Assembly: GCF_964355755.1 (NCBI RefSeq)
Contig: NC_092671.1
Coordinates: forward strand, 9,187,001 to 9,251,000
Source: Antedon mediterranea
Lineage: Eukaryota; Echinodermata; Crinoidea; Comatulida; Antedonidae
DNA: 64,000 nt
Direction of reading: 5' to 3'
The notes under the pieces: model-generated
What the model was told of the DNA's origin: nothing
What the model saw: the letters and a program-made list of their open reading frames with translations, nothing else
Databases searched by the model: none
Program-made: the position numbers and the translations under genes
Shown: positions 20,809-32,100 of the stretch, piece after piece
Numbering within the stretch: the stretch's first letter is position 1
How the letters are laid out: every line of letters starts with the position of its first letter

Positions 20809-22652
20809 AATGGCAGTACGTTTGCTCTTGGGTTCGTCTATTGAGCAAGGTTTTGCTCTATCGTCGGAAACTTCAATAATCGAGGTTTTATAATATCTGA
20901 CGATGTTATTGGTAATTGTACATACTTCTTTAGGCTATAGTAGTTCTTGTTATTTGCAATATGTGCATTAATAGTTTGATTGCAAATAAATAAATATGCT
21001 GACAATAAACATATGTGCTTTGGAATAATGATGTTTGATTTGAATAATTTATACAGTAGTTTATGGATGATAGGCCTATGGTGTCGTGTGTTCAATTATG
21101 CTCCAGGGTATGAACTGACGCGCCGCATGGTAAGTAAGCTGTACTACGGCTGAGAAGGATGATATGATTTTTATACTATATTTAAATTGTATATTTGTTC
21201 CATATATTATTAGATAAAACATTTGTATAATCTATCTCAGTATCAAAAATGACATTCTCCGGAACATTGAAGTTATTCCATATTTTAAAAACACAATCTG
21301 CCTAACAGTATTAATATAATTAGGCCTATAGCCTACTTCGCATTATGTCATATTAATGTAGGCTATTAATTATCCGTTATGAATTTCTGAGAATTATCCG
21401 GTTTCTGAAATTGAAACAGCAGAGAATTTACAATTAAATTAGGCTAGTTAGTATCAGAACCTTTAACATTATAGAAATCAATGTTGAAATTATATAGAAA
21501 TAAGTATAGCTAAATCACTACAGTATAGAAATATCCTTTAGTAGAAGCTTTAATATTTGTAGAAATTAATACTAACCTAGGCTGAGTTACAATTGCATAT
21601 AAAATGAATTAATATTTGTTTAATAGTCGCAGAAGTATTGGGTATTATATTCACTATAATATCTCTATGAGCTGTGTAACTGATGAGAAATTATTCAGAC
21701 TGTTGTACCTGAGATTGTTTGTCACAGTTTTAGTACTATTACATTGCCATGGATAATCATATGGTTTATTAAACTAGGGTAGAGAAAAAAAATTACTCTT
21801 CCCAGTTTTAGACAATTATTGTTTTATTGTTCAATCTCAATACGTCACTCACGGCCTTGAATAATCATGCTGCTAAACTCAACGTATATATTCTGCAGTT
21901 TACATATTGCTGTGGAAAGGTATATATTTTTGTTATTAAAAACAAATTAATTAGGGTCTATAATAGCTTTTGATAAAAATGTGATACGTTTTTCTTATCC
22001 GATTGGGGGCAGCATATACACGCGTGCGCATCAGCAAGCTTGCAAGGCAAGGCCGAGTTTTTTAGTCGTGCGAGCTGCTTTCCTGATGAAAGAAATCGAA
22101 AATTTGGTATAAATTGTGCGTTTAATTTAGTTATTGCTATGTTTTTTTGTTTATATATAAGTTTAGAAATCAATAAAACGATAATAATGTGCACTCTAGG
22201 CTGAGTTTGGACCCATGAACATACTATTATAGCTCGGCTAAACTAGGCTAACTACTGTAAGCACTCCACTAAACTAAACTAGCCTAGGCCTAGAGGTAGG
22301 CCTAGCTAGCTAGTAGGCCTATACTACTACTATCTAATAGGCCTAGGCTACTATAGTACTAATACTAGCTAGCCTAGTCCTTTAGGCCTAACTACTAGGC
22401 CGGGAATCCACTAGGCCTACCCAGCTATCTATAGTAGTAGGTCTTCTATGCAAGCCTGTGTGTGTGTGTGTTTCCTTCCTTGCCTTGCATCTATGTGGCA
22501 TACCCGTTCCGTCTTTCCTTGTCCAAACTTCTAAAGCCAAGACATACTGTATTCCTGTCACTTTTTTCTAGTAGGCTAGGCCATACCTTTTATTTATCAC
22601 ATTTTAATAAATCGATCCTCTGTCCCCAAAATAAATATTCTCTATTAGTACA
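20809..22652. other. Intergenic region upstream of copy 5 and PPIG
   Basis: No gene was recognised. It presumably holds the promoter of the minus-strand receptor copy 5 (just above 20808). Positions 22250-22440 are a cluster of AGGCCT and CTAGG palindromic hexamers; a short GT repeat is near 22457. Confidence 0.45.
22250..22440. repeat. TAGGCCTA-rich cluster
   Basis: Six AGGCCT hexamers occur within about 140 bp, mixed with GCTAGC and CCTAGG variants. Similar but sparser clusters lie at 44510-44720 and 45190-45300. The octamer is also scattered singly across the window. Confidence 0.8.
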
Positions 22653-22662
22653 GAGTATTACA

Positions 22663-22995
22663 GGGTGTGTAGAAAGCGATGACCTCGAATTGGACGACCC
22701 GGGCGACCTTGAATTGGACGACCTAGAATTGGACAACCTAGAATTGGACAACCCATAACACGAAACCGACGACCCCTATAGCCTAGCCTAGGCCTAAGTG
22801 TGGTATAACATCCCGAAGCTGAACATAGCCAAAGATCTTTAAACCATACCTTATAATATATAACACTCGCAAGCAAGCAATTGCTTCGGGATGTTATACC
22901 ACACTTTAGGCTAGGCTATAGGGGTCGTCGGTTTCGTGTTATGGGTTGTCCAATTCTAGGTCATCCAATTCGAGGTCATCGCTTTCTACACACCC
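22663..22995. mobile_element. Foldback element, 333 bp, with 10-bp TSD
   Basis: The ends are perfect inverted repeats beginning GGGTGTGTAGAAAGCGATGA. The arms extend over roughly 110-150 bp around a spacer of about 65 bp. The identical decamer GAGTATTACA flanks the element at 22653-22662 and 22996-23005. Long arms with a 9-11-bp target duplication are typical of Mutator-like (MULE) elements; the superfamily is inferred. The left arm carries extra copies of a GAATTGGACGACCT unit absent from the right arm. No coding capacity. It ends about 180 bp upstream of the PPIG start codon. Confidence 0.88.
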
Positions 22996-23172
22996 GAGTA
23001 TTACATTATAAAGCAAGTACTTACTGTAAGCTAACCTATGCCTAGTAGTAGTAGTAGTGATGAAGAAGTAGGCCAAAAAAATAAGTAAAAAATACAATTA
23101 CAGTAGGCCTATTGCCTTATTCTTCATCAATTCATTTTCTTCTTTTATCAACTAATTACAGGCTGAAGTAAG

Positions 23173-26100
23173 ATGTCACTGGAAGAACAACACCGTCCTC
23201 GCTGTTTCCTTGACTTTTCAGTTAATGGAACAACTGGTAAGAAAGAATTTGCAATTTCTCACTGTGTACTGTATGCGTGTTGACAGAGAGTTAAAATTGG
23301 ATACATTTTGTTATTTATTTTATTACCAAATGATATACTCTAATTAAAAAGTTCAGTTAACATTATGAAAAACAATACTAGTAGTACTGTATATTATTAT
23401 GTTAAATAAGGTTATAAAAAATAGATTTAATATGTGATTTAATTTTAATCTTTTTTATTCACAGTAGGAAGAGTTGTGTTTGAACTTTTTGCTGACCTTT
23501 GCCCTATCACCTGCGAGAATTTCAGAGCCCTGTGTACAGGTGGGTGTACTTTAAAGCTCATTGTTTTTGCGAAGGTGACACTGCAGGCCCATTTGAACCT
23601 AAATGACGTGTTTGTATTGGTTTATCTGTGTAAAATCCAGAATTAATTGAATTACCATAAAATAAATAAAATCTATAAACCACAGGCCTGTTTAGATACG
23701 CAAAATCTGCTTCTAAACATTTCATTAATGTTTTTCAATTTCAAACAAGACTAATTATTATTAAATCTGAGAATTCAACAATAACAGGAGCCAAACCCCA
23801 TCACCCCCATTATCTCGCGTTCTATCTCAACCCCCCCCCCCTCCCCATTTGACCCAATTCTGCACCACGTCATGCTAGTTTGTGTTAAACAGACTCGGTC
23901 TGATAATCTAACACTAATATCTAGCAATTATTTGGAATATTCCTTTTTAATTTTAGGTGAGAAAGGAGTTGGAAAGGTTACAGGTAAACCCCTTCATTAC
24001 AAGGACACCCCTATTCATAGAATAGTCAAGGATTTTATCATCCAAAGTGGTGATTTTAGTGCAGGTAAAGTTTATTATTAATTTTAAAAGCTCTTAGATA
24101 AACTACAATAGAATACTGATAGTTTCTTTTCTATTTAAAATGTGCATGTCTGCCATACTATGTATTACAATAGTATTGATGATATTAAATGTAAAATGTG
24201 TAGTTTTTCTTGAAGTTTATTTCATTGAGTTTCTCAACCTTTGCAGTAAGCTTGGTTCCCACTAGATTCAACGCAATATAAAATAAACATTAACTACATC
24301 TATCACTTTTTTTTTTACAGGAAATGGAACTGGAGGGGAGTCAATTTATGATGGTACTTTTAAAGGTAAGATTTCATTTCATACAGTACTTTAAGTTAAG
24401 CTATGTCTACAGTACACTATCAAAAAGTATAAGGGAAATCACATAAATTTTGATAGTGTAGACAAGGCTTTAGGTATTAAACTGCAGCATGGATTGAAAT
24501 GACAGATGTTTATGATGTTGTACACAAATATGTTTGCTTTTAAACTCCTGCATTTTCCTTTTGTAAAAAGTAATTCGAAAATAGATATACTTACATAATT
24601 AATTAGTAGCAAAAATTAAAAATAAACTACATATTTTATTTGCCAATGCAGTAATGTTCTCAACATCCAGTATATCGCATCAGTTATACATCAAATTCAC
24701 TCCTCTAATTCAAATGTATTATCCTGCTGTTATTGACTGCACAATCTGTTCTCATTATGACTTAATATTTAAAAAATGTGACCACATGATATATAATTGA
24801 AGTTAAAGCAATGTAATTTCAAATTATGAATTACTTTCACCGTCATGCTCTATTTATTACCGGCTATTATTGGATAAGATAGACAGATACCTTTTTCACT
24901 CAAACTCAAATTCCGGCGAGCTCACATGTGGGTAGCTGTGAAAATAGTTACTTTGCGTCATCTTCTTAGAATATTTTTATAGATAGTTTTTGTGTGTGCT
25001 TAGAAACATTGTATTAGATGCTACATTAAAGACAACCATTATTATTTATTGTTATCACTATACTGTAAAAGCAGGGTTTTGAGTTTGTTTAGCTCTACGT
25101 TTTTAAAATGTCACAATCATGCAGGTTGAGCTATCCTCTGATGCATACTGTACCAGTTGGGTACATTTTTCAATTACAGTGTATACAGTAGTTATACACT
25201 TGGTGACAATACAATCAACCTTGAGTTTGTTTAGTTCCATGTTTTTCAAATGTCACAATCATAGAAACTGTCACAAACACTGTTGATGCTCACCTCACCT
25301 GCTGATTTACAAATAATGCTAATTTTTTTCAAACTTTTGTTTTCTCAGCTGTGCTCTTTGCTTCCAATTTATACCTTGCTGTGCCACCCAGAATCAAATC
25401 AATATCTAATCAAATATTTACACTTTTTCTCCAAACTACTGTAGTATCCCTATATAAGGTTTTTTTAATCTGTGAACAAATTAAAAAGAAGCTAATTTCA
25501 CTTGATTCTGGTAGGTATGGGTGTCAACATTTACCAAAAAAAAGTGAGCTTGGGTAAAGGGGTGTGGGACATTTTTTGAGAGTCAATTGTCAGTGACCAA
25601 AAAAACTATATTATTCTTATACTGTACAGGAACCATGCCATAAAAATAGTATTATTAGTATGATAAAACACATTTTGGTTTTGACACCTACTACTGTACA
25701 CTATATTCTAATGCACAATACCAAGATTTTGAAACGTTAGCAGGAGGATTTATTTACAGAGTAGAAGATTAATATGTGTACAGTAAGCCTAGTATCAGGG
25801 AGTTTACAACTCCCTGCTAGTATACTGTTTATTTCTTATTGGGGCTACTGTATTTTGTCTCTTTGAGTACTTGTTCATCTACCGTTCTAGAATGAAAGCT
25901 TCCTGTGATTTTTGTAGCAGTCTACTGACGTTTTCTTTTATTAGTAAAGCTGTGCCATATTTCTTGCCTATGTTTCAGTCAAATTTTGATTTTACTTGCA
26001 CGGCATATTTATAACCGTGCTGGGATGGCTACTGGTCCTGGCCAAGTTGCGTGAATGAAAGCTTGACCATTCAATAAACCTCCCTGCTGTGAACATGTCT

Positions 26101-29100
26101 CTGTTGACTCAGACCTCCTTGTTAGGATAAATTTTGGCAAATTGTGAGTTTATTTTGACAGCATGTTCGTGTTTGGTTCAAAACATCAATTGTAACACGT
26201 GGCTTCAATTTGCTGAGCATTTTGAGTTTTTTTTTTTACATTGTGTAAATTCAAACCTTGATAAAGAGATTGTCGATAAGTTTTGAACTTCAGATTTCCT
26301 CTTTTTAAATTCACACAATGTTAATCTTGTTGTTAAAAATTTAAAAATGTACTGTATGTATTGTACACAGTATGACTGATGTAAATTTACAATCCCGATA
26401 CTTTCATACTTATTTTTCATATAATAAATTTTAAGAATAAATTTGTAATTCCTTGTTTTATATAGTGTAATAACTGTATACATTTTTGATTAACTGATTA
26501 ATTTCTACTGTACATTACTGCATAAAAAAACATTAATACAAAATTGAATATTATAACTGCCACCCCTATGTACAAAATAGAACAATCTAAATTCACATCC
26601 AAAAGTTTTCGCTTTCCAGTTTACACCAAGGTCAATGCCTGTCACATTTATTACCAGGCCAGCAAGTGCTACTGTAAATCTCTGCAAACAAAACAGAATG
26701 TATCAATAGTATGTTGTTTTTAATGGAGTTATAAGCGTTTAATGTTATTTATCATTTTTTGGCGGATCTTATTGTTTTAATCATGTTCTTCAGTTATTGT
26801 AAAGGTAATGTATACTTCTTTTGATATTCTTAACATTATTTGGTTTTAATATTTACTTCGGTACAGTAGCATCATTTATTATCATCAACTTTAAATTATT
26901 ATTTTATTTTTTCTGCCATTTACAGACTGGAAATAACAAACAAGACAAAATAACATGGACAAGGTCTACAAAACCAATTACAAACAATTCTTAATTTTGC
27001 ATTTAAATAAAGATAAACAATTCATACAGTAAATCATTTTTTTTAAAGTTAGTTTTTAGCATGGTACAGTAGTTTATAGAAAGAAAAATTGAATGTATTT
27101 GGCAATGTTTATCTCTAATCGTACCAAAATTGAGGCTTGCTTGTTCACTGTATCTGATCCAGTACAGTGGCTAAAAGTGTCAGATTGTGTTCTTAGTACT
27201 GTACCTGTTGAAATTCAACTGATTATCAAAAAAGCTTTTTTTGTATTCCCTTGGTTGTAATTATTACTCTGGTCATTTTCTGAAACGTGACCAGCAGCAT
27301 ACGCAATTAAGTTAAATACTGTATATACTAATCCTTTGTAATACAACTTTCACATTGACACTTTTATCTTTGACAAGAAGCCGACATTTCAAAGTTTGCA
27401 CAGTTAAAACATTGACAGCACGCAATGGGCATAATATATAAGTTGAGTTTAGTATTTGTTAAATTGAACTGGATACATTAATGGCTTTAACATTAAATAG
27501 GACAGCAGGTTTATACATTTATACTGTAGGGGTACATCCATACATCTCGTGTTTCACCGTCTTCCCCCTAAGGCTACAGAATGACATGTTTAGTTAACTA
27601 AATGTGAAATTATGTACAAATTTATTTAGAAATACAGTATTGTATTTCATTCGGTTTCTCACGCTGCAGTGTATATTGCTACAGTACTACCTGTATCATT
27701 TTTAATCTACTGTACTGTAGTTCATCTGCAGATGCCTTTTCTAGCCAAGAAAACATTTGCTTGTATGGTATTAAAATTAACCGTTCACTATAAAGTACAT
27801 TTGTAAACTTTGTACAGTCACTACAGTACAGTAGATACCTGATGTGAACCTTCTGTGTAATATAGAGTACAATATACTTTATTAAAGATAGATCAAAATT
27901 TCCATGAAAAAGGTTTGATTTCTTTAATCAAAATACTGTATCTTAAAGTTTCTTGTACTGTAAGTTATCCAGCTTTATTGCATTGTGAATTTAGTTTCCA
28001 CAGTTAGAATGAGAATGAAAAATAAAGCTTTTTGAGTTTAAACAAAATCACAATTTATTAACATATTTCAACGTTGGCAACTTTTTCATCGAGGGTATAA
28101 CTGGCACCCCCTTTAGGTCACACTATGATCCCTTAATTGCAGCTCCCTACGTGAACTACCACCAACGTAAGCATTCTCCTGTGGTGCCTGGAGTATTTAG
28201 GTGTGAAGATATTAAGAGCCATTGTCTGTAAAAATCAAAGATTTGGTGGCAGATGTAAAAAAATGGATTTCTCTCAAATTTTTACCATGAATAGACATTT
28301 CAATAAAAAGCATATCTATAACATTCATTTTAATTTTTAGCCTCCGTTGCCATGACAACGGTCAATTATCAAAATTTTGATGTTTTTGCCATTTTTCACA
28401 GATTTTCTATAGTGAAAAAGTACAAACTTGTATACTTATTTTAACCAAAAATACTTACAGTATACAGTTTTTGTTTATAGCAGTGTAAACAACATGTATT
28501 GAGTTCCATTTAATGTAGAAAAAAAATAAATTACAAAATGGAGTTTGGTTGATACCATTATTTTAAAAAGGGGTGTTTTTTAAAAATATTTTTTTTATAA
28601 AAGTATACCTCATAAACGTACCTATAACTTCCAAAGTGGTGTTTTTAAATCAATGAGGTTTTTTTAATTTGATAGTCAATAGGTTTTTCAACAATAATCA
28701 CGAAAAAAACACTGGGGTAAATTTCGTACATAGGTTCTGTGTTGCCAGGAAAATACGAAAAATACAAAAAATGTAACAAAATATCAACAAACAAAACACA
28801 TGAAACACAATTTAAATATGGCTAATCCAATAATAAAATGTATATGTGGCTTGCCATAATGCTACTAGAGTCATACGAATAGTTTAGATAAAATAGGAGA
28901 ATGTGTTGCCAGGTTTATTTCAATTAATTGCCAGAAAAACAGTATTTTGCATTGAAATATTTAGTTGATGGAAAATAATGTTAAACTTGGAAATAATTGA
29001 GTCAATGGTTTTTATAAATTTTTAAATCTATTTTGTGTAAAGAGATACAGAAAGACCTCTTAAAATATCTGACCTTGTAAATAGGTCATTTGAGGTCAAA

Positions 29101-32100
29101 AGGGGTCAGAATGCAAAACAGGACAGGTCCCCACTTTACTACAACTATTAATTTTTGATCAAAATTTACAAGATAGTTCATAACAATTCTCAAAAATTTT
29201 CATATTTTACCTATAGTGTTACCTTAGCAACCATTTCTATGTGTAACTAAGGAAAGTAATTTAAAAAAAACGTAAAAAATGGCGTTTTTATAAATACAAA
29301 GAATTGATTGCATTTGTAATTTTTCTCAATTTTACTTCTACTGCATTCCATTAATGACAAACTTGACCTTGTAAATTCATTCATTTTGAGGTCAAAATTT
29401 TACCATAGTAACTGTTTCTATGCGAAAATTTCAAAAAAATAAGGAGTTTTTCATAAATACAAAACATTTTTTCTACATAGTTTTACATTTCTACTTTTTG
29501 CCAAATTTACTTTAAATACTGAATCCTAATAATCTCAGAAAGAAAGTCTTGACGAATCTGAATAAAGGTAAAAAAATGACCTTTAGTGTTATCTTAAACC
29601 TGTTTACGTAACTAATGATATTTAAAAAAAAAAAATTAAATATGGAGTTTTCATGAAAAAAAAAATGTTTACATATTGAGGTCAAATGACATCAACATTT
29701 TACCTATAGTGTATTGTAGCAACTGTTTCTATACGTAACTAAGTACAATATTTTTAATATGGGGTTTCATGACTACAAACAATTGATAACATAGCTTTAC
29801 TACCTTTTCCCAAATTTACTTATCTACTGAATCCCAGAAAATGTCTGACCTTGTGAAAGGGTCATTTGTTGGGTCAAGTTATGTCAAAATGTATTATTTA
29901 TGTTATGTTAGAACCTGTTTCTATGCGTAACTAAGGATAATTGTTTTTTAAATACAGTTGAACCTCCCGTAAGTGGCCACCCTTGGGACCTGGAAAAGTG
30001 GCCGCTTATAATTGTAGGCCTATTATTATTTATAATCAGGTGGTGTAGTATTTTTTAGCATTTTCAGACAAATTTTAAAAACTTTTATCATATGAAAAAT
30101 GGTCGGTCAAAATCTGTGTAGTTTTCTCATCTCTTCACAGTAATGTTTTTAAAACCTCTTCAAAATAAAGCTAATATATAAAGAAATACAATAAACATGC
30201 ACCTCTAATTCATAGGTCCATGCAATAAGTATCACATTTTTCGATTGGCCGCTTACAAAAAATCTCATTTTGTATAAAAAGGTGCCCGCAGCTGCTTACG
30301 GTAAGCACTAAATGCACTACTTAGATAGGAAGAACAAACAGGCTTTTCAAAGTGCGTCCGTTAAGGGAGGTGGCCGCTGTAAATAAAATATGGGGTTTTC
30401 ATGAATAAAAATAATCACAGAAGAAAGTGCTTACGAATATGACCTTGTGAAACGGTAATTTGAAAATGCAAATAAGGCATGCCTGCTACTAATCTACAAA
30501 TTTAAATTTGTATAAGATAAATATGCAAAATCTAAAGAATATCTCAATTTTAGTTACCATAGTAACTGTTGCTATGCATAACTAAGGGAAATTAAATAAT
30601 TATCAGATAATTATTAATTAATAATTAATACTGAATCCAACCATCACAGTAAAAAAAATATAGAATTTAAAACCAATATTTAATAATAAAGTGTGATATT
30701 TTACATGCTGACCTTAAATGAAATGAAATTTCAAATAAGGGCTTCAATATTTGTTATGTAGCATTAACATACCTGAGTATATCATTGACTTTTGATTGGT
30801 TCTATTTTGGGGAGGGGAAAGTGGTGGATCCAGGACTTTTAAATAGTTAGGGGGTTGAAGGCGAGGGTCTAAAAACTTAACTTTATGTCCTATCTTTTGC
30901 ATTGCAATTTTTAACTTGGGGTGGGTGGCGGCTTGGAGAAAGGGGGAGGGGGTGGAATGGAGGAGTTTGAATCCGTCTATTCATTGGAACGATAGTAGCG
31001 GCAGTGTGGGTGGTGCTTGAAATGCATGCATTTGACACTCTATAGTGGATGATCGACCAAAGTGTTGCAGTTTATCTTTTTGTGGTTATAGTCGTGGTGG
31101 GGGGGGGAGGGGTGGTAGTCGAAAGTGGTGGTAGATGGGCATGTGGGATCTGCTTAGGTTAGCAAATAAAAGAAGTAAACAAATGAAAGAGGAGCTTCAA
31201 AATAAGAGAGGAGTAATCTGTTGCAAAGATTAAAATTCACAACGATCTGATAATTTATTCAAATTTCCAGAGGATATAACCTATAAAATGACATTAAAAC
31301 TGGGAATTACAGAATCTATAATTAAAAATTAATTTTTTTTCTCTCAACACTACTAGAACTATATAAAACATTAAGAATTTTTCTGACCAATGAGTTTCAA
31401 ATCAAATAATCAAAGAAAATAAAATGTTTTTACTAATATACCATGTTTTTTTTTTATAAAAATGCCTATGTTTCTTGCAACACTGCTTGTAGATTTTAAA
31501 TTTACCCCAGTATTTTATTTTAGAAATCAATTATTAAACATTAGAACTACCTATTTGTAATAAATCAGCTAAAAAAATACACCACTTTGGGCGTTATGGT
31601 GAAGTAAAGTTTAGTTGCATTGAACAATTTAAAAAAAGTGAAAAACACCCCTTTTTAAATAAATGGTATCTCCCAAAGTATGAAATAAAAAAAAATAAAA
31701 AAATTTGAAACAGGTACACAATGCATTGTTATTATGCATACACTAATTATTTTGTTATAATTAAATGAACAAAACAAAAATATCGTTCATCAAAGTAGTA
31801 CCAATATCCATTTTAAAAAACCTTAAAAAAGGACAAAATTTGTCAAAAACACAAATTTGGCCGTTGCCATGGAAATATACGTGTGAAAAAAAAAATACTT
31901 CATATTTGATTTCTCTCAACACATATATAGCCATGTGCAAAATTTGAAAGAAATCCATTTTTTTGATTCTGCCACTCTTTTTGATATTTCTTTGATTCTT
32001 ACAGACAATGGCTCTTAACAGTGCTTATAAATTGTTCAGTTTTGTTCACAGTGGGTAATCAACTTGATCTGCATTTGTTGCCAAGGTTATTGCCTAATAA

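Noticed and set aside
22083-22104. Second hammerhead-like match (CTGATGA followed by GAAA)
   Set aside because: The intervening bases cannot form stem II, so this is a chance match.
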